Shown here piece after piece: positions 13,566 to 21,314 of a stretch of 23,064 nucleotides of DNA; within the stretch, counting starts at the first letter, position 1; each line of letters starts with the position of its first letter. A program made the position numbers and the translations under genes. The notes beneath the pieces were generated by a model that saw nothing but the letters and a program-made list of their open reading frames with translations, searched no databases and had not been told where the DNA came from. Origin of the DNA: Pseudomonas fluorescens (GTDB lineage Bacteria > Pseudomonadota > Alphaproteobacteria > UBA2136 > UBA6156); contig QFOU01000020.1 in the NCBI GenBank assembly GCA_003241595.1, forward strand, positions 1 to 23,064. Direction: 5' to 3'.

Positions 13566-13949
13566 ATGTCCAACTTCGCCCTCATCAAGCAATTCCATGA
13601 GAAATTCGACCCCACCGGTCAAGGCGAAGCTGTGACCGATTTGCTGACCCGCCGCATCGGCTACATGGCGGAAGAATTCCGCGAATCCGCCGAGGCGGCC
13701 GAAGCCTTGCTGCTGGCACAGGATACCGATCCCGTCACCATCGCCAAAGCTAAAGCTCATCTGGCAAAAGAATTGGTAGATGTCCTGCAAGTCACCTATG
13801 GATTCCTGCACCTGCTGGATGTCGATGCCGACGCTGCTTTTGCCGAAGTCCACCGCTCTAACATGTCCAAAACGCCTAACCCGCAAGGTAAGGCCATCAA
13901 AGGCGAAAACTACACGCCCGCCTATATGGAACAATTCATTAACAACTAA
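13566..13949 (+). CDS. PRA-PH-like (MazG superfamily) nucleotide pyrophosphohydrolase
   Basis: The 127-residue product matches the phosphoribosyl-ATP pyrophosphohydrolase-like all-alpha fold. Metal ligands are expected from E37-x2-E40 (AEEFRES) and E69-x2-D72 (KELVDVLQV). The C-terminal signature AFAEVHRSNMSK (91-102) followed by GKAIKGENYTP is typical of the stand-alone PRA-PH-like group also seen in phages. It is not HisE in context, as no histidine genes are nearby. Predicted activity is hydrolysis of a nucleotide to a monophosphate form plus pyrophosphate; the substrate is unknown. It is distinct in motif order and tail from the MazG-like protein at 6332, so the cluster holds two different members of the superfamily. 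It is placed between nuoI and nuoJ, with host-like codons. Confidence 0.85.
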   Translation: MSNFALIKQFHEKFDPTGQGEAVTDLLTRRIGYMAEEFRESAEAAEALLLAQDTDPVTIAKAKAHLAKELVDVLQVTYGFLHLLDVDADAAFAEVHRSNMSKTPNPQGKAIKGENYTPAYMEQFINN

Positions 13950-13970
13950 GCTCAACAACAAGCGCGTATC

Positions 13971-14630
13971 ATGCTCCCCGATCTCCTTTTTCTCCTCTTC
14001 TCCGCAGGCATTCTCGGCGGTGCTGGTCTCATCATCGGTGCCCGCAACCCCATGACCGGTATGCTCGGCATGCTGATGACCTTCCTTAACGCCGCAGGCC
14101 TCTTCGTGTTGTTCGGTGCCGAGTTCCTCGGCTTGCTGCTCATCATGGTTTACCTCGGTGCCATCGCCGTGATGTTCCTGTTCGTGCTCATGACCATCGA
14201 TATCGAATTCTTCAAAACCCGCGAAGGCTTCGCATCCTACTTGCCCTTCGGTCTCATCATCGTCGCTCTGCTGGCCGCCGAATTCATCTTCGCCGCCAAC
14301 TTTGGCCTCTTCAGCACCAACATCACGGTGCTTCCGGCACAAGAGCAAGCCGAGAACATCGTGCAGATCGGTAACGTCCTCTTCACTACTTACGCTCTGC
14401 CATTCCAACTCGCGGGCCTCGTGCTGCTCACCGCCATGATTGGCGCTATCGTGCTCACTCACCGCCCCCGCAGCGGAGTAAAACGCCAGGATATCGCCAA
14501 GCAGGTCTTCCGCACGAAAGAGGAGGGTCTGACCATTACCAAACCAAAACTCGGTCACGGTACTGGCACCAACATCGCCCGCCACTGGAACCCTAAAACC
14601 GTCTCCAAAAAAGTGAAATCGGAAGAGTAA
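13971..14630 (+). CDS. nuoJ: NADH-quinone oxidoreductase subunit J
   Basis: The ND6 homologue of the membrane arm. The 219 residues contain about five membrane segments, with the conserved third helix GLLLIMVYLGAIAVMFLFV (pi-bulge helix whose Tyr and Gly are important for coupling in this family) at about 54-72. The C-terminal 50-60 residues are hydrophilic and basic (VLTHRPRSGVKRQDIAKQ and on), typical of alphaproteobacterial NuoJ. There is no strong Shine-Dalgarno sequence before the ATG at 13971. nuoK follows after four bases. Confidence 0.96.
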   Translation: MLPDLLFLLFSAGILGGAGLIIGARNPMTGMLGMLMTFLNAAGLFVLFGAEFLGLLLIMVYLGAIAVMFLFVLMTIDIEFFKTREGFASYLPFGLIIVALLAAEFIFAANFGLFSTNITVLPAQEQAENIVQIGNVLFTTYALPFQLAGLVLLTAMIGAIVLTHRPRSGVKRQDIAKQVFRTKEEGLTITKPKLGHGTGTNIARHWNPKTVSKKVKSEE

Positions 14631-14634
14631 TCCC

Positions 14635-14949
14635 ATGTTCTACAGCCTCACTCTCTCACACGTTCTTACGCTGTCCGCCTTGCTGCTCACCATGGGTCTT
14701 GCGGGCATCGTGCTCAACCGCCGCAATGTCATCGCCATCCTGATGTGCTTCGAGTTGATCCTGCTTGCCGTGAGCATCAACCTCGTCGGCACCTCATACT
14801 TCCGTGCCGATATCTCCGGACAGATCTTCAGCATGTTCATTCTCACCGTGGCCGCTGCCGAGCTCGCCATCGGCCTCGCTATTGTAACTCTCTTCTTCCG
14901 GAACCGCGGCACGATCGAAATCGACGCCGCCGACCTGATGAAGGGCTAA
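14635..14949 (+). CDS. nuoK: NADH-quinone oxidoreductase subunit K
   Basis: The ND4L homologue, a small proton-path subunit with three membrane helices (about 5-25, 31-53 and 64-88). The two membrane glutamates needed for proton transfer in this family are present at E40 (CFELILLAVSINL) and E76 (AAAELAIGLAIV). Length (104 residues) is normal. GAAGAG at the end of nuoJ serves as the ribosome binding site. Two non-nuo genes separate it from nuoL. Confidence 0.97.
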   Translation: MFYSLTLSHVLTLSALLLTMGLAGIVLNRRNVIAILMCFELILLAVSINLVGTSYFRADISGQIFSMFILTVAAAELAIGLAIVTLFFRNRGTIEIDAADLMKG

Positions 14950-14998
14950 CCCAAGCTTCCCCGAGCAATCACCAACCAAAGTAAAGAAAGCCTACCCG

Positions 14999-15529
14999 AT
15001 GAAAATCCTCGCTCTCTCCGCTACAGTAGCCACGCTGGGGCTTGCTGCTTGCTCCACCATCCCTGAGAACTCAAAGCCGTACACCTGCGCCGATTACAAC
15101 GCAGCCCGTGCCAAACTGGCCAAATACAGCACGCCGCAAGCCGCATTTGAAGATGCACAAGTCGCCAAGTTCATGAAGATCAACTACGTCGGCTTCCGCA
15201 CCAATCTGCAAAAACACCCCGGCTCGCGTGAAAAGGTGATGGCGTTCATCGATGACAACACCGATGCTCAAGCCAAGCAGTGCCGCCTCATGCCGCAAGC
15301 CACCATCCACTACACCGCAGTGCAGGTCACCGATGCCAGCGTCCGTCTCGGCTATATGGTCGATACCTCGGGCCTCACCACTCCGCCGGAAGTCAAAACC
15401 GCCTTGGGTAACCTCCGCATGGGCAAACCGGTAGAAAACGAATCCGGCTTGGGTGTCGTGAAATCCTACATTCAGGACTGTGCCGCGAAGTCCGCTCCGG
15501 CCCGCGTCTGCCGTCTGAGTAACCTGTAA
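14999..15529 (+). CDS. Lipoprotein of unknown function between nuoK and nuoL
   Basis: The 176-residue product starts with a classic lipoprotein signal (MKILALSATVATLGLAAC, lipobox LAAC, lipidated C18). The mature part has four further cysteines (YTCADYN, KQCRLMP, IQDCAAK, RVCRLSNL) and alternates polar helices with a short strand-rich section (TIHYTAVQVTDASVRLGYMVD). I do not recognise it, and it shows no obvious similarity to the two smaller lipoproteins at 6672 and 7485. A purine-rich AAAGAAAG lies upstream of the ATG. Codon use matches that of the nuo genes. It is expected at the periplasmic face of a membrane; any role with complex I is inference from the operon context. Confidence 0.82.
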   Translation: MKILALSATVATLGLAACSTIPENSKPYTCADYNAARAKLAKYSTPQAAFEDAQVAKFMKINYVGFRTNLQKHPGSREKVMAFIDDNTDAQAKQCRLMPQATIHYTAVQVTDASVRLGYMVDTSGLTTPPEVKTALGNLRMGKPVENESGLGVVKSYIQDCAAKSAPARVCRLSNL

Positions 15530-15544
15530 TCTGAAGAGATGACA

Positions 15545-16009
15545 ATGAGTGCGTTCTTTAAATATCTGGGTGCTTTCTGCCTTATCACCATCGCGCTGTC
15601 GCTGGCGTTTGCCGCATACAGCCTGTATCAAAGTGTCCAGATATTTAACCGCATCCTCACCGGTGCCGATAGCTACACCTGCAAACAGTTCCTCTACGAT
15701 ATGGAGCAACCGGGTACCGAAAAACTCTCACCGATGTTCATTGCCGTTGCCGCTTATGGCGTAGTGCAATCCAACGAATCGACCGAGCAACGCGAAGACG
15801 AACTCATGCAGCAAGGCGCATTACCGGCCATCAAAAAGGTAACCGAACTCTGCCGCAATAAACCGATGGAACGCGTCCTGAACCTCTATGCCGCCACAAT
15901 CGTTCCTCCCGTATCCGCCACTTCGGTTGACACACCCGCAGACTCTCCAGTTTCTCCGTCCGAATCCCCGTCCGCAGAAGTTTCCAACTCCCTAACGAAT
16001 CCCCAATAA
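15545..16009 (+). CDS. Membrane-anchored protein with an HdeA-like Cys pattern
   Basis: The 154-residue protein has an N-terminal membrane helix (about 8-30). A periplasmic domain follows with two cysteines (C46 in YTCKQFLYDM and C103 in VTELCRNKP), then a Ser/Pro/Thr-rich tail. The TC-x2-F start, the later V-x3-C-x3-P-x3-V and the spacing resemble the small acid-chaperone HdeA/HdeB fold, which has one disulfide. This is only a pattern match, so the assignment is tentative. The start at 15545 is preferred because GAAGAG (15533-15538) is six bases upstream; the ATG at 15539 touches that site. It follows the lipoprotein at 14999 and precedes nuoL. Confidence 0.72.
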   Translation: MSAFFKYLGAFCLITIALSLAFAAYSLYQSVQIFNRILTGADSYTCKQFLYDMEQPGTEKLSPMFIAVAAYGVVQSNESTEQREDELMQQGALPAIKKVTELCRNKPMERVLNLYAATIVPPVSATSVDTPADSPVSPSESPSAEVSNSLTNPQ

Positions 16010-16031
16010 GCAGCTAAATAACCAGAATACC

Positions 16032-18143
16032 ATGCAACATATCGCTACCCTCGCAGTCCTTCTCCCCGCTGTCGGCGCTCTGCTCGCCAGCCTGACTTAT
16101 CTCGCATGGCCATCCGGGCAGGGGAGCCTCGCCGATCCGCACGCCCACGGTCACGATGACCACGGCCACGGCGCGCACGATGATCACCATTTCCCCCCCG
16201 CCAAAGGCCTCGCCCCACTGCTGGCCCACCGTGTGGCCATGTTCTTCACCACAGGTTCTGTTATCGCCGCCGCATTGGTCAGCTGGTTCATCTTTATCAA
16301 AATGAACACCGGCGCGCTCCAGCCCTTCAGCACCGATTGGTTCACCTGGATCACCGTCGCCAACTGGCAGGTCTCCTTCGGTACGCTGGTGGATAAAATG
16401 TCGGCCACCATGCTCATCGTAGTCACCACCGTGTCGGCCTGCGTACACGTCTACAGCATTGCGTATATGCACGAAGATCCCTCCCGCCGCCGCTTCTTCA
16501 TCTACCTCTCCGCCTTTACCTTCACCATGCTCATGCTGGTCACCGCGCCCAACCTCGTACAGATGTTCCTGGGCTGGGAAGGGGTCGGCGTCTGCTCTTA
16601 CCTCCTCATTGGCTTCTGGCACGAAAAAGCCACCGCCAACGCCGCCTCCATCAAAGCATTCGTGGTCAACCGCGTGGCGGATGCCGCCATGCTCCTCGGC
16701 CTCTTCACGCTGCTGCAAACCTTCGGCAGCCTCACCTATGCCGATTTCCTCCCCCGCGCGGCCGATGTCGCGGCCTCCAACCCGTGGGCCATCAACTTCA
16801 TCGCACTCTTCATCTTCATCGGTGCCATGGGGAAATCCGCCCAGTTCGGCCTGCACACCTGGCTGCCAGATGCAATGGAAGGCCCAACCCCGGTTTCCGC
16901 ACTCATCCACGCAGCCACCATGGTCACCGCAGGTGTCTTCCTGCTCTGCCGTCTGTCACCGCTGTATGAAGTCGCGCCCGACATCCTCCACATCGTCGCA
17001 TGGGTCGGTGCCATCACCGCTATCTTTGCCGCCACTGTCGGCCTTACCCAAACCGATATCAAACGCGTCATCGCCTACTCCACCTGTTCGCAGTTGGGCT
17101 ACATGTTCTTCGCTATCGGGGTTTCGGCTTACCCTGCCGCCATGTTCCACCTTACCACCCACGCGTTCTTCAAGGCACTCCTGTTCTTAGGCGCAGGCTC
17201 GGTCATTCATGGCATGCACCATGAACAAAATATCTTCAACTACGCCAAGTCGGGCTACCTCCTGCGCAAGATCATGCCCATCACCTACGGCCTCATGTGG
17301 CTCGGCTCGCTCGCGCTCGCCGGTATCCCGCCGTTCGCTGGCTTCTTCAGTAAAGATCTTGTGCTGGAATCCGCTTTCGCGGCGCCCGGTGGTTTCGGCC
17401 AACCCATTTACATGCTGGGTACACTCGCCGCTCTGCTCACCGCGATCTATGGCTTCCGCATCATTTTCATGTCCTTCCATGGGCCTGAAAAAGCTCACGA
17501 AGAGCACCATACTCCCGTCGCTGCACCGGCCAAAAAGAGCAGCAAGAAGGCAGAAGCTAAAGCCGTCGTCGCTCATCACGATGATTACCACCACACCCCG
17601 CACGAGTCTCCGTGGCTCATGGTCGGCCCCATGCTTCCGCTCGCCTTCGGTGCGGTCTTCTCCGGCTGGCTGCTCAGTTCCATGGGCACTCTCGAATGGT
17701 GGCAAGGCGCAATCTTTATCGATCACCACCACAGCGCCCTGCACGATGCCCACCATGTGTCTCCCATCGTGAAGTACCTCCCATTGGTGCTCGCAATCAG
17801 CGGTATCTCACTGGCCTACTACCTGTTTGCCAAACGCCGCGACCTGCCGAAGCAAGCGTCGGAAACTTTCTCCATCGCCTACGCCATCAGCCTCAACAAA
17901 TGGTACATCGACGAACTCTACAACTTCGTCTGGGTCAAACCTACCAAGGCCATCGCCATCATGTTCGCAACTGTGATTGATAAAGGCGCCATCGACGGCC
18001 TCATCAACGGCACAGCCGCCACCATCCGCGACTTCGGCCAATGGCTCCGCCAGGGCCAAACCGGATACGTGTACCACTATGCATTTGCCATGCTGGTAGC
18101 ACTTACCTTGGGCCTCGCCTACCTGCTTTGGAACGTAATGTAA
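16032..18143 (+). CDS. nuoL: NADH-quinone oxidoreductase subunit L
   Basis: The ND5 homologue, the distal antiporter-like proton-pumping subunit with the long lateral helix. The 703 residues show the family core: MFLGWEGVGVCSYLLIGFW (conserved membrane Glu), then KSAQFGLHTWLPDAMEGPTP, ALIHAATMVTAGVFLLCR and TQTDIKRVIAYSTCSQLGYM. The lateral helix region ends at AYLLWNVM. Odd features are three His-rich loops. Residues 37-53 have eight His in 17 residues. About 482-527 holds HEEHH, HHDD and HH-x2-HES, and about 562-576 holds DHHHSALHDAHH. The second loop is common in alphaproteobacterial NuoL; the first is less usual. nuoM follows after 18 bases. Confidence 0.97.
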   Translation: MQHIATLAVLLPAVGALLASLTYLAWPSGQGSLADPHAHGHDDHGHGAHDDHHFPPAKGLAPLLAHRVAMFFTTGSVIAAALVSWFIFIKMNTGALQPFSTDWFTWITVANWQVSFGTLVDKMSATMLIVVTTVSACVHVYSIAYMHEDPSRRRFFIYLSAFTFTMLMLVTAPNLVQMFLGWEGVGVCSYLLIGFWHEKATANAASIKAFVVNRVADAAMLLGLFTLLQTFGSLTYADFLPRAADVAASNPWAINFIALFIFIGAMGKSAQFGLHTWLPDAMEGPTPVSALIHAATMVTAGVFLLCRLSPLYEVAPDILHIVAWVGAITAIFAATVGLTQTDIKRVIAYSTCSQLGYMFFAIGVSAYPAAMFHLTTHAFFKALLFLGAGSVIHGMHHEQNIFNYAKSGYLLRKIMPITYGLMWLGSLALAGIPPFAGFFSKDLVLESAFAAPGGFGQPIYMLGTLAALLTAIYGFRIIFMSFHGPEKAHEEHHTPVAAPAKKSSKKAEAKAVVAHHDDYHHTPHESPWLMVGPMLPLAFGAVFSGWLLSSMGTLEWWQGAIFIDHHHSALHDAHHVSPIVKYLPLVLAISGISLAYYLFAKRRDLPKQASETFSIAYAISLNKWYIDELYNFVWVKPTKAIAIMFATVIDKGAIDGLINGTAATIRDFGQWLRQGQTGYVYHYAFAMLVALTLGLAYLLWNVM

Positions 18144-18161
18144 AAACGAGTAATAACGATA

Positions 18162-19781
18162 ATGATTCCCCATCTCCTCAGCCTTCTCATCTTCGTGCCC
18201 TTGCTGTCGGCGCTGGTCACCTATGCCACGCCCGCCCGCTACGTAAAGCCCGTCGCCCTCGGCCTCAGCCTTATTCCGCTGGCTTTGTGCGTGCCCATGT
18301 TCCAAATGTTCAACGCCGCCGTCCCCGGCCTGCAACTCACTGAGTCGCACGCATGGCTCCCCGCCTTTAACATCGTCTACTCACTGGGTATCGATGGCCT
18401 CGCCCTGCCGCTCATCGCACTCACCGCACTCCTCATTCCGCTGTGCCTCATGGCCAGCTGGCATGTCGAAAAGAACCCCCAAGGCTTCTTCGCCGCTTTC
18501 TTGGCGCTGGAAGCCTTCGTGATCGGTGTCTTCGCCGCCCAAGACTTCATTCTCTTCTACCTCTTCTGGGAAGCGATGCTCATCCCGATGTTCCTCCTCA
18601 TCGGCATGTGGGGCGGAGAAAACCGCGTTTACGCCGCGCTCAAGTTCTTCCTTTATACCTTCATCGGTTCGGTGCTGATGCTCATCGCCGGCCTCTGGCT
18701 CTACAACACCACCGGTAGCTTTAGCCTCGAAGTCTGGCAGAACACCACACTGCCCATCGGCGCCCAACAACTGCTGTTCATCGCGTTCTTTGCCGCCTTC
18801 GCCGTCAAGATCCCGATGTTCCCCTTCCATACCTGGTTGCCGGATGCTCACGTGCAAGCTCCCACCGCCGGTTCGGTCATCCTCGCGGGTGTACTGCTGA
18901 AGATGGGTGCCTACGGCTTCCTTCGCTTCTGCTTGCCAATGTTCCCGGAAGGCTCCGCATGGGCCGCTCCCGCCATCTTCTGGCTGTCGGCCATTGCTGT
19001 GGTGTACGCCGCATTCGTCGCTTATGTACAAACCGATATTAAAAAGATGATCGCCTACTCGTCCGTCTCCCACATGGGCTTCGTCACCTTGGCTATCTTC
19101 TCCGGCACCGTCACCGGCCTCCATGGTGGCCTGCTGGTCATGCTCAACCACGGTATCGTCTCTGCCGGTCTCTTCTTGGCCGTCGGCGTGATCTACGAGC
19201 GCTTGCACACCCGCCAACTCGCCTCCTTCGGCGCACTGGCCCGTATCATGCCCGCGTATGCTTTCGTCACGATGATCCTCACTCTCGCAGCCGTCGCCCT
19301 CCCGGGGACCAACAGCTTCGTCGGAGAATTCCTCGCACTTGCCGGTAGCTGGCCGTCCGCCCCATGGGCCACTGCCATCGCGACCACCGGTGTTGTCTTT
19401 GGCGCGCTTTACATGCTGCACCTCTACCGTGGCATGTTCTACGGCGCCCCGTCCGAAACCGTGCTGCACCACACCGCCGACCTCAAAGATCTCACCCTGC
19501 GCGAATGGATCACCTTCCTCCCGCTGCTGGCGCTCATTCCGCTGCTGGGTGTGATGCCCTCGCTCGCGCAAAAGCTGTGGGAACACCCCGTGCAAGGTCT
19601 CTCTGCCGAATACCTGCCCGCCCTTCAAGCGCGCAGTCATCCGGCAGGCCAACCGGCACCAGCCCAGCCGGTAGCCTTGGAAGAGATCGCCCCATCTGCC
19701 GAACATGCAGAAGGAGCCGCTACCGATGCCTCCGTTACGGTTCCTGCCGAATCTGCACCTGCCACCGAAGCCCATCACTAA
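18162..19781 (+). CDS. nuoM: NADH-quinone oxidoreductase subunit M
   Basis: The ND4 homologue, an antiporter-like proton-pumping subunit with about fourteen membrane helices. Conserved marks are the membrane Glu at E137 (FWEAMLIPMFLLIG), AVKIPMFPFHTWLPDAH with its essential Lys, APTAGSVILAGVLLKMGAYG and QTDIKKMIAYSSVSHMGF. The 539 residues are longer than usual because of a hydrophilic tail of about 50 residues (from about 490). That tail is rich in Ala, Pro, Glu and His and ends ATEAHH. ACGAG precedes the ATG; nuoN starts 25 bases after the stop. Confidence 0.97.
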   Translation: MIPHLLSLLIFVPLLSALVTYATPARYVKPVALGLSLIPLALCVPMFQMFNAAVPGLQLTESHAWLPAFNIVYSLGIDGLALPLIALTALLIPLCLMASWHVEKNPQGFFAAFLALEAFVIGVFAAQDFILFYLFWEAMLIPMFLLIGMWGGENRVYAALKFFLYTFIGSVLMLIAGLWLYNTTGSFSLEVWQNTTLPIGAQQLLFIAFFAAFAVKIPMFPFHTWLPDAHVQAPTAGSVILAGVLLKMGAYGFLRFCLPMFPEGSAWAAPAIFWLSAIAVVYAAFVAYVQTDIKKMIAYSSVSHMGFVTLAIFSGTVTGLHGGLLVMLNHGIVSAGLFLAVGVIYERLHTRQLASFGALARIMPAYAFVTMILTLAAVALPGTNSFVGEFLALAGSWPSAPWATAIATTGVVFGALYMLHLYRGMFYGAPSETVLHHTADLKDLTLREWITFLPLLALIPLLGVMPSLAQKLWEHPVQGLSAEYLPALQARSHPAGQPAPAQPVALEEIAPSAEHAEGAATDASVTVPAESAPATEAHH

Positions 19782-19806
19782 TCGATAACAAACCGAGCCT
19801 CCCGTT

Positions 19807-21237
19807 ATGACCCACCTCGATATCCTCCTTTCCGCACCGCTGATTATCCTCGGCGTCGGTAGCCTGTTCCTGCTCATGCTCGGCGCGTTCAGCAACAGCG
19901 CGCGCGCCACTTGCATCGGTGCGGCGATTACAATTATCGCCGCAGCTACTCCACTGGTACTGGCACCGTCCACCGGCCCTGTTTTTGCGCTGGATGGCGG
20001 GGCAGGGGGCCACCTCATGCAGGTTTCGCCCTTCACCAATATTGCCACTCTCATCCTGCTGGCTGTCAGCCTTCTGTGCCTTCCACTCGTGGGCAGCTAT
20101 TTTAAGGGGAACAACCACAAGCCGGAGATCTACGTCCTGCTTGTCCTCGCCCTTGCCGGTATGGTGGCGCTCATAAGCTCTGCCCACATGCTCACCCTGT
20201 ACGTCGCGCTGGAACTGATGTCCTTCCCCATCTACATCCTCGCCTCCATCATGCGCGACGATGCGAAGTCGTCCGAGTCCGGTCTCAAGTACTACGTCCT
20301 CGGCAGTATGGCATCCGGCCTGATGCTTTACGGTATCTCGCTTATCTTTGCGGGCCTCGGTACTCTTAGCTTCGCCAATATCTTTACGGCTCTCAATGGA
20401 GATACCATTACACCCGTGCTCCTCATCGGTGTGAGCCTCACACTGCTGGGCAGCCTCTTCAAACTCTCCGTTGCACCGTTCCATATGTGGACCCCCGACG
20501 TCTACGAAGGCGCCCCCACACCGGTGACCGCCATCATGGGTGCATTTCCCAAAATTGCGGCCTTTGTTCTGCTTGTCCGCTTGCTGGAAGGCCCGTTCGC
20601 CGCACTCCAGCCGCAATGGCAACCCACCCTCGCGTGGCTGGCCGTCGCGTCGATGCTGGTCGGTGGTACACTTGCTATCGTCCAATCCAGCCTCAAACGC
20701 TTGCTGGCCTTCTCTACTATCGCGAACGTTGGTTTTGTGTTGGTCGGCGTCGTAGCTGCCAACGCACAAGGCTCGTCGGGTGTACTGCTTTATATCGCTA
20801 TCTACGCCATTACTACACTCGGTCTCTTTGCAGCTCTCATGGCCTCCGGCGCGACTAAAGTGTCCGACCTCAAAGGTCTTGCCATCCGTAACCGCTGGCT
20901 GGCTGCTACCTTTATGCTGCTGCTGTTCAGCCTTGCCGGTATCCCCCCGCTGGCGGGGTTCATGGCCAAGCTGAGCGTCTTCACGGCCGCAGTGGCAGCG
21001 GGTTACAACCTGCTCGCCATCGCGGGTGTACTGGCCTCGGTCATCGCCCTGTTCTACAGCCTCTGGCTCATCAAAGTGATGTACTTCGACCAGCCGGAGA
21101 CTCTCACACCCACTCCCGCCGTTGCCTCCGGCCTGCAAGTGGTGATGCTCGTCAGCGCCATGCTCACGCTCATCTTGGGCATCTTCCCCACACTCTTGGG
21201 TAACCTTACTCTGGCCGCCGCAACAGCCATCTTCTAA
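19807..21237 (+). CDS. nuoN: NADH-quinone oxidoreductase subunit N
   Basis: The ND2 homologue, the antiporter-like subunit nearest the quinone module. The 476-residue product shows YVALELMSFPIYILA (conserved membrane Glu), SESGLKYYVLGSMASGLMLYG and LGSLFKLSVAPFHMWTPDVYEGAPTP (split below 20 residues: FKLSVAPFHMW and TPDVYEGAPTP). SSLKRLLAFSTIANVGFVL and FSLAGIPPLAGFMAKLSVF are also typical. Length is standard. It is the last nuo gene, closed by a strong hairpin terminator 14 bases beyond the stop codon. Confidence 0.97.
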   Translation: MTHLDILLSAPLIILGVGSLFLLMLGAFSNSARATCIGAAITIIAAATPLVLAPSTGPVFALDGGAGGHLMQVSPFTNIATLILLAVSLLCLPLVGSYFKGNNHKPEIYVLLVLALAGMVALISSAHMLTLYVALELMSFPIYILASIMRDDAKSSESGLKYYVLGSMASGLMLYGISLIFAGLGTLSFANIFTALNGDTITPVLLIGVSLTLLGSLFKLSVAPFHMWTPDVYEGAPTPVTAIMGAFPKIAAFVLLVRLLEGPFAALQPQWQPTLAWLAVASMLVGGTLAIVQSSLKRLLAFSTIANVGFVLVGVVAANAQGSSGVLLYIAIYAITTLGLFAALMASGATKVSDLKGLAIRNRWLAATFMLLLFSLAGIPPLAGFMAKLSVFTAAVAAGYNLLAIAGVLASVIALFYSLWLIKVMYFDQPETLTPTPAVASGLQVVMLVSAMLTLILGIFPTLLGNLTLAAATAIF

Positions 21238-21251
21238 GGTATCGAAGATGC

Positions 21252-21286
21252 AAAGGCCGTCCCTGTTCCGGGGCGGCCTTTGTACT
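21252..21286 (+). terminator. Strong intrinsic terminator at the end of the nuo cluster
   Basis: AAAGGCCGTCCC (21252-21263) pairs with GGGGCGGCCTTT (21270-21281), twelve pairs with one G-T, around the 6-base loop TGTTCC. The T-rich end of the stem runs into TGTACTAG. It lies directly after nuoN and before birA, which then needs its own promoter or read-through. Confidence 0.85.
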
Positions 21287-21314
21287 AGGCTCTACATATG
21301 ATAAACCTTAGCCC

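Noticed and set aside
13566..13949. Reading the second pyrophosphohydrolase as HisE of histidine synthesis
   Set aside because: No histidine genes are nearby and the tail (HRSNMSK, KGENYTP) fits the stand-alone PRA-PH-like group better than HisE.
16140..16190. His-rich repeat in nuoL considered as a DNA repeat or recoding site
   Set aside because: It is in frame, codes for a loop between membrane helices, and the DNA repeats are only those implied by the His/Asp/Gly codons.
18381..20054. A very long open frame (557 codons) on the minus strand opposite nuoM and the start of nuoN
   Set aside because: It lies entirely antisense to clearly conserved genes, its product is rich in Gly, Glu, Asp, His and Arg without any domain, and such frames arise from the codon bias of the plus-strand genes. 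The same applies to minus frames at 19735-21138, 13560-14636 and 16014-16910.
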